From the NCBI RefSeq assembly GCF_017104565.1, contig NZ_JAAGPD010000003.1, positions 282,769 to 346,768 of the forward strand: 64,000 bases of DNA, given 5' to 3'. Below are positions 24,862 through 32,251 of this stretch, in pieces. Position 1 is the first letter of the stretch. Every line of letters starts with the position of its first letter. Position numbers and translations under genes: made by a program. Origin of the DNA: Paraburkholderia sp. Tr-20389. GTDB lineage: Bacteria > Pseudomonadota > Gammaproteobacteria > Burkholderiales > Burkholderiaceae. Below the pieces are notes generated by a model. That model was given only the letters and a program-made list of their open reading frames with translations. It had not been told where the DNA came from and made no database searches.

Positions 24862-25347
24862 ATGTCCACGCCAGCCGTCAAACCCATCCCGGAAGGGATG
24901 CACACGTTGACACCGCACATCATCGTCGCGGGCGCGGCCGAAGCAATCGAGTTCTACAAGAAAGCATTCAATGCAATCGAGCAGGTGCGCCTGCCCGGCC
25001 CCGGCGGCAAGCTGATGCACGCGTCGCTGAAGATCGGCGATTCCACGCTGATGCTCGTCGACGAAATGCCCGATTGCGGCGGTGGCGCATCGTTCGGGCC
25101 GAAGGCGCTGAAGGGCACGCCCGTCGTGCTGCATCTGTATGTCAACGACGCGGACGCCACGATCGCGCAGGCGGAAGCGGCGGGCGCGAAGGTGACGATG
25201 CCCGCTACCGATATGTTCTGGGGCGACCGCTACGGCCAGGTGGAAGATCCCTTCGGCCACCGCTGGTCCGTCGCGACGCACAAGCGCGATGTCACGCCCG
25301 ACGAAATGAAGACCGCGATGGAGCAGATGGCGCAGGGCCGTCAATAA
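24862..25347 (+). CDS. VOC-superfamily protein (PhnB/glyoxalase-like)
   Basis: 161 residues. V-K-P-I-P-E-G-M-H-T-L-T-P-H-I-I-V at the start, A-A-E-A-I-E-F-Y-K-K-A-F, then M-H-A-S-L-K-I-G-D-S and F-W-G-D-R-Y-G-Q-V-E-D-P-F-G-H-R-W-S-V-A-T-H. This is the common YP_/PhnB-type VOC group with the D-P-F-G-H-R-W signature. GGAG lies a few bases before the ATG. It is followed 80 bases later by another VOC gene, and an ECF42-type promoter lies upstream, so it is probably induced with the DGPF cluster at 13 kb. Reaction unknown. Confidence 0.88.
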   Translation: MSTPAVKPIPEGMHTLTPHIIVAGAAEAIEFYKKAFNAIEQVRLPGPGGKLMHASLKIGDSTLMLVDEMPDCGGGASFGPKALKGTPVVLHLYVNDADATIAQAEAAGAKVTMPATDMFWGDRYGQVEDPFGHRWSVATHKRDVTPDEMKTAMEQMAQGRQ

Positions 25348-25427
25348 CAAGCGTTAAGGGGGCGGCGCTGCGACCCATCGTTTGGTGGATGCGCGCCCGC
25401 CCGTCATGACAACATCAAGGAGATGTG

Positions 25428-25904
25428 ATGGACAAGATTGCGATGTGCCTGTGGTTCGACGGCAACGCGGAGGAGGCCGTCAAGTTCTACACAGGCATCT
25501 TCAAGAATTCCAGCATCGGCGACGTGACCCATTACGGCGATGCCGTGCCGAGCAAAGCCAGCGAGGTGCTGACGATCACGTTCCAGCTGGAAGGCCGCGA
25601 ATTCGTCGCGTTGAACGGCGGCCCGCAGTACACCTTTTCGCCGGCGATTTCGATGTTCGTGAAATGCGACACGCAAGAGGAAGTCGACACGCTGTGGAAC
25701 AAGCTGCTGGAAGGCGGCGGTTCTCCCGTGCAGTGCGGCTGGCTGACGGATCGTTATGGCGTGTCGTGGCAGATCGTGCCGACCGCGATGATGAAGTTCC
25801 TGACCGACAAAGACCCCGCCAAAGTCAAACGCGCGATGGAAGCGATGATGCAAATGGTGAAGCTCGACATCAAGAAGCTCGAAGCGGCGTACATGCAGGA
25901 GTGA
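25428..25904 (+). CDS. VOC-superfamily protein (3-demethylubiquinone methyltransferase-like fold)
   Basis: 158 residues. K-I-A-M-C-L-W-F-D-G-N-A-E-E-A-V-K-F-Y opening, F-Q-L-E-G-R-E-F-V-A-L-N-G-G-P, then C-G-W-L-T-D-R-Y-G-V-S-W-Q-I-V-P and a helical tail. This matches the PhnB/3-dmu-9-3-mt family, named after a methyltransferase annotation but structurally VOC proteins; methyltransferase activity should not be assumed. AAGGAG precedes the ATG at 25428; an overlapping GTG at 25425 is also possible. It is probably in one transcript with the gene at 24862, and so likely in the ECF42 regulon. Confidence 0.88.
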   Translation: MDKIAMCLWFDGNAEEAVKFYTGIFKNSSIGDVTHYGDAVPSKASEVLTITFQLEGREFVALNGGPQYTFSPAISMFVKCDTQEEVDTLWNKLLEGGGSPVQCGWLTDRYGVSWQIVPTAMMKFLTDKDPAKVKRAMEAMMQMVKLDIKKLEAAYMQE

Positions 25905-26003
25905 ATCTGCGTTTCGGCGCGGCGAGCGTCCGGTGCTCGGGGCGTTCGCTTCGGCGCGCGTATCTGCGATGATCTGCGCTTCCCCTCCTGCCAGATACGC
26001 GCG

Positions 26004-26531
26004 ATGAATCCTTCCGCTTTTGAAATCGAAACCGATCGACTGATCTTGCGTCCGCATGTCCGCGAAGACTTCGATGACAGCTATGCGCTCTGGTCCGACG
26101 AGACCGTCACGCGGTTCATCGGCGGCAAGCCGTTTAGCCGTGAAGAGGTGTGGTCGCGGCTGCTGCGCTATGCCGGACATTGGACACTGCTCGGCTACGG
26201 CTACTGGGTGATCCGCGAGAAGGGCAGCGGGCGGTTTGTCGGCGAGATCGGCTTCGCGGACTACCAGCGCGAAATGGATCCGCCACTTGGCGACACGCCC
26301 GAGATCGGCTGGGCACTGATGCCGTCGATGCATGGCATCGGCTACGCGACGGAAGCCGTGCGCGGCGCGCTGACGTGGGCGGAAGCAAGCTGGCCGGCGC
26401 GCGATACGGTGTGCATCATCGCGCCGAACAACGTCGCTTCCCGGCGTGTCGCCGCGAAATGCGGATACGTCGAAGAGCGGCAGACCACCTACAAGGGACA
26501 CCCGACCGGCGTGTTTCGGCACGTCGGTTAG
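26004..26531 (+). CDS. GNAT-family N-acetyltransferase (RimJ/RimL type)
   Basis: 175 residues. Complete acetyltransferase_3 domain: I-E-T-D-R-L-I-L-R-P-H, G-Y-W-V-I-R-E-K-G-S-G-R-F-V-G-E-I-G-F near residue 70, then G-W-A-L-M-P-S-M-H-G-I-G-Y-A-T-E-A-V-R-G-A, which holds the acetyl-CoA pyrophosphate-binding loop (G-I-G-Y-A), and N-x-x-S-R-R-V-A-A-K-C-G-Y. These enzymes acetylate protein N-termini or small amines. It is a single-gene unit ahead of the mazEF promoter region. Substrate unknown. Confidence 0.88.
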   Translation: MNPSAFEIETDRLILRPHVREDFDDSYALWSDETVTRFIGGKPFSREEVWSRLLRYAGHWTLLGYGYWVIREKGSGRFVGEIGFADYQREMDPPLGDTPEIGWALMPSMHGIGYATEAVRGALTWAEASWPARDTVCIIAPNNVASRRVAAKCGYVEERQTTYKGHPTGVFRHVG

Positions 26532-26645
26532 GCTGATCTAAGACCTTTCCCCCTTTCCTATATCTTCCGGCCGAATTGTCGAGGGCCGCCGCCGATGCGA
26601 CATTTGTCACGCGAACGCATCGGTCATCTGAACCACCCATCGCAC

Positions 26646-26707
26646 GTAGATACAACGTTGACACATCAACCCGCGCCGCGTAGTATAGGTATCTACTTTG
26701 TAGATAC
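26646..26707. promoter_or_regulatory. mazEF operator: three GTAGATAC half-sites
   Basis: A perfect dyad, GTATCTAC (26689-26696) and GTAGATAC (26700-26707), is centred over the expected transcript start. A third copy, GTAGATAC, lies at 26646-26653, just before the -35 box. The three sites bracket the promoter at 26658-26686, as expected of an operator bound by the MazE or MazEF complex for autorepression. Confidence 0.75.
26658..26686 (+). promoter_or_regulatory. Sigma-70 promoter of mazEF
   Basis: Consensus TTGACA (26658-26663) and TAGTAT (26681-26686) are separated by 17 bases, one of the best vegetative promoters in the window. The transcript would start near 26693, inside the operator dyad, and lead about 60 bases to the mazE start codon. 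Confidence 0.78.
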
Positions 26708-26750
26708 ATGCGGCGCTTCTGGCCTTTACCGGCTTTGACAGGAGGCAGTC

Positions 26751-27056
26751 ATGTATCTGGATTTTTCGAGCGAAGGTGGGGCTATGGCTATTCAGACAAT
26801 CAAGCGGTGGGGCAACAGTCTTGCGGTTCGTATTCCCGCAAGCCTGGCTGACGAACTGCACCTGCGCGAAGATCAGGAAGTCGACATGGTGGTGGCGGAC
26901 GGGGCGCTCGTTGCTACGCCCGCCATCAGGACGTTCAACTGGGACGAGTATCGCGAGCAACTCGCGGCACGCCCCGAGAACGTGCATCCGACCATCGACC
27001 TTGGCGCCGCGGTGGGTTCCGAGCTTGCCGACCCGACGGGCCAGGACGACTGGTAA
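26751..27056 (+). CDS. mazE: MazE-type (AbrB/SpoVT fold) antitoxin
   Basis: 101 residues from ATG 26751, or 90 from ATG 26784. The AbrB-type swapped-hairpin DNA-binding part is clear: I-K-R-W-G-N-S-L-A-V-R-I-P-A-S-L-A-D-E-L-H-L-R-E-D-Q-E-V-D. The acidic C-terminal tail, with many D and E residues, is the part that would block the toxin. AGGAGG lies five bases before 26751, which favours the longer form, but the family core starts at M-A-I-Q-T-I-K (26784), so both remain possible. It is eight bases ahead of mazF and is probably autoregulated through the operator at 26646-26707. Confidence 0.88.
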   Translation: MYLDFSSEGGAMAIQTIKRWGNSLAVRIPASLADELHLREDQEVDMVVADGALVATPAIRTFNWDEYREQLAARPENVHPTIDLGAAVGSELADPTGQDDW

Positions 27057-27064
27057 GGAGCAAT

Positions 27065-27409
27065 ATGAAGAACGGCGTTCCCGAGATAGGCGATGTGCTG
27101 TGGATCAGACTCGAACCCGTGGTCGGACATGAGCAGGGCGGTGGATATCCTCGGCCTGTCGTCGTTCTGTCGCACCACGCTCATAACGGTCCGACACATC
27201 GGATCGTTGCCGTGCCCTGCACGACCAGGGCACGCGGCTTCGCGACGGAGATTCCCGTTGCCGCGTTGCCGAAGCCGTGCGTCGCGTTGATCGACCAGAT
27301 CACCACGCTCGACTGGGTGGCGCGGCGCGGCGAATTCCGCGAAGAACGGGTTTCGCAGCCCGAGCTCGACGCGATTCGCCGCAGTATGAAAGCATTCCTG
27401 ATGATGTGA
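27065..27409 (+). CDS. mazF: MazF/PemK-type toxin (mRNA interferase)
   Basis: 114 residues. The MazF fold is visible in G-D-V-L-W-I-R-L-E-P-V-V-G-H-E-Q-G-G-G-Y-P-R-P-V-V-V-L-S, where the G-H-E-Q and R-P-V motifs carry the conserved catalytic Arg, and in V-P-C-T-T-R near residue 55. Such toxins cut mRNA at short sequences, stopping growth when the antitoxin is lost. AAGGAG lies eight bases upstream of the ATG. The pair is intact and has its own promoter and operator. The cleavage sequence cannot be read from the protein. Confidence 0.9.
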   Translation: MKNGVPEIGDVLWIRLEPVVGHEQGGGYPRPVVVLSHHAHNGPTHRIVAVPCTTRARGFATEIPVAALPKPCVALIDQITTLDWVARRGEFREERVSQPELDAIRRSMKAFLMM

Positions 27410-27424
27410 CGGCCCGCCGCCGGG

Positions 27425-28144
27425 TCACGTGCGTTGCGCCGCAATACACGTTTGCAAGGTACGCCGCTGCGTGCCTTGCGTGTCGAAGTTCGCGGCATCG
27501 AGCCATTCCGCAAAACCCGCGCGCAGCGCCGGCCATTCGCTATCGATAATCGAGAACCACGCCGTATCGCGGTTGCGTCCCTTGTAGGTGATAGCCTGGC
27601 GGAAGATGCCTTCGAACGTGAAGCCGAAGCGCGCCGCAGCCGTTCGCGACGGTGCGTTCAGCGAATCGCACTTCCATTCGAAGCGCCGGTAGCCCAGTTC
27701 GTCGAATATGCGTTGCATCAGCAGGAAGATCGACTCCGTCGCCATACGCGTCTTTTGCAGACGCCGCGAGAACACGACGAAGCCGACTTCGATCACGCCG
27801 TTCGACTTGTCGATGCGCATCAGCGAAAGCGTGCCGACCGCCTTGCCCGTCGCGAGATCGATCACGGCATAGTGCAGCGGATCGGGCGAAGCCGCGCAGG
27901 TTGCGAGGAAGTCGCGGTATGCATCGGGCGTCTCGAACGGGCCAACGGACAGATACGTCCAGTCGCTGCCATCGGGCGCGGCGCGATAGGCGTCATACAG
28001 ATCGTCGGCGTGACGTTTCACGTCGACCCGTTCCAGCCGGCAATAGCGGCCCGTCATCGGCTGATCGCCGGGTGCCTTTGCCGGCTGCCATTGCGGCATG
28101 GGTTCGCCGATCGGCTGTCCATATTCGTTGACTCGTTGCCCCAC
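27425..28144 (-). CDS. GNAT-family N-acetyltransferase
   Basis: 239 residues. It begins G-Q-R-V-N-E-Y-G-Q-P-I-G-E-P-M-P-x-W, the opening of a family whose members modify other proteins or small amines, and continues with an acetyltransferase_3 domain: Y-C-R-L-E-R-V-D, D-W-T-Y-L-S-V-G-P-F near residue 70, V-G-T-L-S-L-M-R-I, then N-A-P-S-R-T-A-A-A-R-F-G-F-T-F-E-G near 180. GTG at 28144 follows GGGAG ten bases upstream and fits the family start; a longer form from 28162 exists. It is convergent with mazF (15-base gap) and divergent from DUF2252. Confidence 0.88.
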   Translation of the reverse strand: MGQRVNEYGQPIGEPMPQWQPAKAPGDQPMTGRYCRLERVDVKRHADDLYDAYRAAPDGSDWTYLSVGPFETPDAYRDFLATCAASPDPLHYAVIDLATGKAVGTLSLMRIDKSNGVIEVGFVVFSRRLQKTRMATESIFLLMQRIFDELGYRRFEWKCDSLNAPSRTAAARFGFTFEGIFRQAITYKGRNRDTAWFSIIDSEWPALRAGFAEWLDAANFDTQGTQRRTLQTCIAAQRT

Positions 28145-28388
28145 GTCATTCTCCCGTTGCAAGCGCTATTTCGAAGTATGCCAAGCGGGCAAGATACGGC
28201 AAACCCCGCGTGCCCGTAAGAACCAGGCGGGCGCGATTCGATGGAGCCAGCTTCGCACCCCCGCGGCCAGGCCAGGCCTGACCCGCCTGGACCGTTCGTC
28301 ACGGTGGCGCACGGCTTGCGAACGTTTGGAACTGAAAGGCTGTCGATACAGAATCCTTCCGTCGAACTCCATTCCTCTAGAGGTTCTC

Positions 28389-29603
28389 ATGCTCGATGTC
28401 GCTGATGAAATCGCCCGATTCAATGCCGGCCGGGATCCCGACCGTCTCGCGATGAAATACGCACGCATGCGAACGTCGCCGTTCGTGTTTCTGCGCGGAA
28501 CGTGCCATCTGTTCTACAAGCGTCTGTCCAAGGGCACCGTGCTGGACAACTCGCCGCGCGCATGGATTTGCGGCGATATGCATCTCGAGAATTTCGGCAG
28601 CTACAAGGGCGACAACCGTCTCATCTATTTCGACATCAACGATTTCGACGAGGCCTGCCTCGCGCCGTGCCTGTACGAAATGATCCGTCTGCTGTCCAGC
28701 GTGCTGGTGGCCGCCGACGACCTCAAGCTCAGCCGTGCCGAGGCGCTCGCGCTGTGCCACACGGCCACCGACTCCTACGCGGCCGCGCTGCGGTTCGGCA
28801 AGGCGCGCTGGATCGAGGAGGAGACGGCCGAGGGCATGGTCGGCGAGCTGTTTGCCGCATTGCATCAGCGCTCCCGTGCCGATCACCTGAACCGCCGCAC
28901 CGAATTGAAGGGGAAAAAGCGCAATCTGCGCGTCGATGGCAAGAAGGCCTTGCCCGTCGCCGACGAAACGCGCGCCAGGGTCGTCGCGTTCATGAACGAC
29001 TTCGCGAAGCGCGAGCCGAATCCGCAGTTCTACGAGATCATCGACGTGGCGCGCCGGATTGCGGGCACGGGCAGTCTGGGCGTCGACCGCTATGTGATTC
29101 TCGTCGAAGGCAAGGGCTCGCCAGACGGCAATTATCTGCTCGACATGAAGCTCGCGTTGCCGTCCGCCACCGCGCCGAACGTCGGCACGCGGCAGCCCAA
29201 ATGGAATAGCGAAGCCGAGCGCGTCGTCGAAATCCAGCGGCGCGATCAGGTGGTGTCGCAAGCTTTCCTGCATGCCGTCGAATTCGAGCAGCGGCCTTAT
29301 GTGCTGCGCGGCCTTCAGCCTTCGGAAGATCGCGTCGCACTGGACAACTGGAACGGCAAGCTGCCGCGGCTCGAATCCGTCGTGCGCAACATGGCCGAAC
29401 TGGTTGCGTGGGCACATTTCCGCAGCAGCGGACGGCAGACTTCCGCGATCGCCGACGACCTGATTGCCTTCGGCGAAGACAGCAAATGGCAATTGTCACT
29501 GATCGATTTCGCGACGCAATGCGAGGCGCAGGTCGTCAGCGACTGGAAGGCGTACTGCGAAGCGTTCGACCGCGGCGCCTTCAGGCTGAACGCTGGAGCG
29601 TGA
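28389..29603 (+). CDS. DUF2252 protein
   Basis: 404 residues. The family core is clear: A-R-M-R-T-S-P-F-V-F-L-R-G-T near residue 26, W-I-C-G-D-M-H-L-E-N-F-G near 60, Y-F-D-I-N-D-F-D-E-A near 80, G-T-G-S-L-G-V-D-R-Y near 220 and L-I-D-F-A-T-Q-C-E near 370. The G-D-x-H-x-x-N-F and D-x-x-D motifs resemble the catalytic loop of aminoglycoside phosphotransferase/kinase-like folds, so an ATP-dependent reaction is plausible but not shown. It stands alone, with the divergent acetyltransferase upstream and a small gene after it. Confidence 0.88.
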   Translation: MLDVADEIARFNAGRDPDRLAMKYARMRTSPFVFLRGTCHLFYKRLSKGTVLDNSPRAWICGDMHLENFGSYKGDNRLIYFDINDFDEACLAPCLYEMIRLLSSVLVAADDLKLSRAEALALCHTATDSYAAALRFGKARWIEEETAEGMVGELFAALHQRSRADHLNRRTELKGKKRNLRVDGKKALPVADETRARVVAFMNDFAKREPNPQFYEIIDVARRIAGTGSLGVDRYVILVEGKGSPDGNYLLDMKLALPSATAPNVGTRQPKWNSEAERVVEIQRRDQVVSQAFLHAVEFEQRPYVLRGLQPSEDRVALDNWNGKLPRLESVVRNMAELVAWAHFRSSGRQTSAIADDLIAFGEDSKWQLSLIDFATQCEAQVVSDWKAYCEAFDRGAFRLNAGA

Positions 29604-29854
29604 CTTCGCCCGCTCGAACGTCGAGACCCGTAAACGTTCGACAAATCCGAATATGTTGGCGGGCTTTACGGCGATAGGCCAGATGTGTAAATCTGACGAT
29701 GGCGTCGTGGTCAAAAGTGCATCGTGTTTTTCCGGCTTCATTCGCTCTGCAAGTCTCGAACCACATGAACTGCGACGCCGCGAACGGGCGCGCCCGCCCG
29801 GAGGGCATGAACAATGCCTTCTTATGAGTGACTTCCACAACAGGAGACGGCACT

Positions 29855-30181
29855 ATGGAAATCGAAGCGACCGCATGGTTCCCGCTGGATGACTTTGCGC
29901 CCGTGCGAGAAGGGTGGTATGAAGTCCAGCTGGTCAGCGGAGACACGGCATTCGCGAAGTACGCGGAGGGCGGATGGACCGAAAAGCCGCTCCTGGTGTT
30001 CACCCACTGGCGCGGATTGAGCGAAGATCCCGCCCGCGTGGAGGAACCGGAAACCATCGACGCCGAAGCGACGGCAGCCGAGGGTGTGCGTGCCGCATGG
30101 AACGCATTCTTCCCGGGCGCGAACGGCGAAGCACACAAGCCGCTCGACGTCACGCACGGCAAGCCACCGACGACGCACTGA
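29855..30181 (+). CDS. Small hypothetical protein
   Basis: 108 residues, no signal or membrane segment. The sequence (W-F-P-L-D-D-F-A-P-V-R-E-G-W-Y-E-V-Q, F-A-K-Y-A-E-G-G-W, F-T-H-W-R-G-L-S-E) is rich in aromatic residues in the first half and acidic in the second. I do not recognise a family. AGGAG lies well placed before the ATG, and a strong terminator follows at 30209, so it is a real single-gene unit. In the 250 bases upstream, an 8-base dyad TCGAACGT/ACGTTCGA (29614-29641) may be an operator or the end of the DUF2252 transcript. Confidence 0.65.
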   Translation: MEIEATAWFPLDDFAPVREGWYEVQLVSGDTAFAKYAEGGWTEKPLLVFTHWRGLSEDPARVEEPETIDAEATAAEGVRAAWNAFFPGANGEAHKPLDVTHGKPPTTH

Positions 30182-30208
30182 CTTCGCATCCACTCATGCG
30201 GATCGGCG

Positions 30209-30235
30209 GGCGGCGCAACAGCGCCGCCGTTTTTT
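30209..30235 (+). terminator. Rho-independent terminator
   Basis: GGCGGCGC (30209-30216) and GCGCCGCC (30221-30228) form a perfect 8-bp stem with an AACA loop, followed by GTTTTTT. It ends the small hypothetical gene at 29855-30181. Confidence 0.88.
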
Positions 30236-30331
30236 GTCCTGCTTCGCTTGCGACCGCGAGCCGAGGCACACAACGCTCGCGTTTTGCAGGCCTTCGCTAG
30301 AATGCAGCGATCGATATCGCGAAGGTCTCTC

Positions 30332-30916
30332 ATGCAAGCATTCCGGCAACCTGTCGATCTGGCGCGCGCCACGCGCCTTCTGAACCACGGCCCCGTCACG
30401 GTGATCACGAGCGCGCACGACGGCCGCTCGAACGTGATGGCGGCATCGTGGGCCATGCCGCTCGATCTCGTGCCGCCAAAAGTCGTCGTCGTGATCGACG
30501 CGAAGACGTTGACACGGCAACTCGTCGAAGCAAGCGGCGTGTTCGGTCTGCAACTGCCGACGCGCGGCTTCGCCCGCCATACGCTCGCGGTCGGCTCGAA
30601 CGCGGGCATCGAAATCGATAAGATTGCCGCGCTCGAACTCGAAACGTTTCGTGCCGAAAAGATCGATGTGCCGATGCTGGAAGGCTGTGTCGCGTGGTTC
30701 GAATGCAAGGTGATTCCCGACGACAGCCAGCGGCACGATCTGATCCTCGCCGAAGTGGTCGCGTGCTATGCGGACAGCCGCGTCTATTCCGACAACCGCT
30801 GGCACTTGGGCGACGATCACGACATGCGCACCTGTCATTACGTTGCGGGCGGCACGTTCTTCGAAACGGGCGATACCTTCGAAGTCGAAGCCGCGCCCAT
30901 CGGCGGCAAAGGCTGA
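30332..30916 (+). CDS. Flavin reductase-like (DIM6/NTAB family) protein
   Basis: 194 residues. A split-barrel FMN-binding domain: G-P-V-T-V-I-T-S-A-H-D-G-R-S-N-V-M-A-A-S-W-A-M-P near residue 20, F-G-L-Q-L-P-T-R-G-F-A near 68 and H-D-L-I-L-A-E-V-V near 132. This family includes the small flavin reductases that feed two-component monooxygenases, as well as flavoproteins of unknown role. No monooxygenase partner lies next to it. ATG at 30332 is supported by the family N-terminus. A single-gene unit after the terminator at 30209, convergent with the AraC gene at 30952. Confidence 0.86.
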   Translation: MQAFRQPVDLARATRLLNHGPVTVITSAHDGRSNVMAASWAMPLDLVPPKVVVVIDAKTLTRQLVEASGVFGLQLPTRGFARHTLAVGSNAGIEIDKIAALELETFRAEKIDVPMLEGCVAWFECKVIPDDSQRHDLILAEVVACYADSRVYSDNRWHLGDDHDMRTCHYVAGGTFFETGDTFEVEAAPIGGKG

Positions 30917-30951
30917 GGCTGAGGCTGAGCGTCTAACCGTCGCCGCGCGTT

Positions 30952-31797
30952 TCAGTTCTTGAGCGGCAGCCAGATTTCGACGCCGCCCATCCCCGTCACA
31001 GGATTGAACTGCTCGCTGTAGCGCTCGAAGTTGGGCGCGTCGGCGGGCGTGTGTCCGGACTCGGGCAGCCATTTGTTCCAGATCGTGTTCCAGGTGCGGC
31101 GTATCGTCGAGATGTGTTCGTGATGCGTGAACACCGCATAGCGTTGCGCACCGATGCGCACGCGGCTCGACTCATCAGGCAAGCCGGAGAAATCGGCGAC
31201 TTCGACGCCGCACAGATAATCGAAGTTGCCCGAGTCGTCGGCGTTGTAGCAGACGCCGTACGCGACGTTGCCGAGCTGTCCAGGCACATTCCCGAATATC
31301 GAGTTGAAACGCTGCCATTGCGCCGGAATGCCCGAACTGCTTTTGCAGTGATAGCGTTCGCTCGATCCGGCGACGAGCAAGGGTTTGCCGTCGACGAAAC
31401 GCGGCGGCTCCAGTTGAGCGAGAAGTGACTCATCCATTTTGATCGGCTCCACGAGTGCGATGTTGTCGAGATGACCTTGCGCGCGCAACGCTTCGGGCGT
31501 GAGCCCGAACTGCTCGCGAAACGCGCGCGTGAATGCCTCATGAGAGCCGTAACCCGCATCGACTGCGACAGCCAGAATATCCGGCGCGCCGCGTGCGAGA
31601 CTTCGCGCCGCTTCCGTCAAACGCCGCGCACGCACGTAGCGCATCACTGCGTAGCCGGTCGCCGTTTCGAATGCGCGCGATAGATGAAAGCGCGAGACGC
31701 AACTGCAACTGGCGATGTCGTCGAGCGACAGCTCGCGGTGAAAGTGGCTTTCGATAAACCACAACGCTCTTCCGGCAGGGTTTCCGACCAGGTTCAT
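30952..31797 (-). CDS. AraC-family regulator with GyrI-like effector domain
   Basis: 281 residues. Here the DNA-binding part is N-terminal (about 1-110: I-E-S-H-F-H-R-E-L-S-L-D-D-I-A, C-S-C-V-S-R-F-H-L-S-R-A-F, and V-D-A-G-Y-G-S-H-E-A-F-T-R-A-F), followed by a GyrI-like small-molecule-binding domain (about 125-281). This order is that of Rob and the MarA/SoxS/Rob-like ligand-sensing regulators, which often control efflux. Downstream on the same strand nothing follows; upstream lie an NTF2 gene and an EmrB-type exporter, also minus-strand, that would be logical targets. Effector unknown. Confidence 0.9.
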   Translation of the reverse strand: MNLVGNPAGRALWFIESHFHRELSLDDIASCSCVSRFHLSRAFETATGYAVMRYVRARRLTEAARSLARGAPDILAVAVDAGYGSHEAFTRAFREQFGLTPEALRAQGHLDNIALVEPIKMDESLLAQLEPPRFVDGKPLLVAGSSERYHCKSSSGIPAQWQRFNSIFGNVPGQLGNVAYGVCYNADDSGNFDYLCGVEVADFSGLPDESSRVRIGAQRYAVFTHHEHISTIRRTWNTIWNKWLPESGHTPADAPNFERYSEQFNPVTGMGGVEIWLPLKN

Positions 31798-31891
31798 ACG
31801 GACTCTCGTTTTGGCATGAACCCAGCATATCGAGCGAGCGGCTGCTTCATTTGATCGCGCTTGCGGTTCTATTCAATTGGCCATCGACCGT

Positions 31892-32251
31892 TCATGCATG
31901 CAATACGTCTTTCGCGGGCGAACCGAAATACACTTCGACTTCGACGATCTTGCCGTCCTCGACACGAAAGAACTCCGTGTTGCGAAACGCCTCGCGATTC
32001 GCCGGCTTGCACGCGTAGCGCACGAACGCTTCGTTGCCTTCGCTGAACAGCTTCTCGATACGAAAGAACTCGACCTGCTCGTTGAACGGCCAGCAGCGTT
32101 CGAAGTATTCGCGCCGGTCGATATGGTCGTCGCGCGGACTCGTGAAGTGGAAATCGTCGGCGAGGATCGCTTCGATCGCCGCGCGGTCCTTGTGCTGATA
32201 CGCCGCGAAGCAGCGGCGAACGAGATCGGGAACGTCCGTCGTCTGGCTCAT
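31892..32251 (-). CDS. NTF2/SnoaL-fold protein
   Basis: 119 residues. A cone-shaped NTF2-like fold: V-R-R-C-F-A-A-Y-Q-H-K-D-R-A-A-I-E-A-I-L-A-D-D-F-H-F-T-S-P, D-H-I-D-R-R-E-Y-F-E-R-C-W-P-F, then E-A-F-V-R-Y-A-C-K and F-R-V-E-D-G-K-I-V-E-V-E-V-Y-F-G, the typical last strand. These proteins bind small hydrophobic ligands and a few are isomerases. The ATG overlaps the stop of the MFS exporter gene by four bases, so the two are co-translated and the protein may act on the exporter's substrate. Function not assigned. Confidence 0.85.
   Translation of the reverse strand: MSQTTDVPDLVRRCFAAYQHKDRAAIEAILADDFHFTSPRDDHIDRREYFERCWPFNEQVEFFRIEKLFSEGNEAFVRYACKPANREAFRNTEFFRVEDGKIVEVEVYFGSPAKDVLHA

Noticed and set aside
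25379-25405. CGTC at 25402-25405 as an ECF42 promoter for the second VOC gene
   Set aside because: The matching -35 position reads CGTTTG, not TGTCGA; this gene is more likely read from the promoter at 24765.
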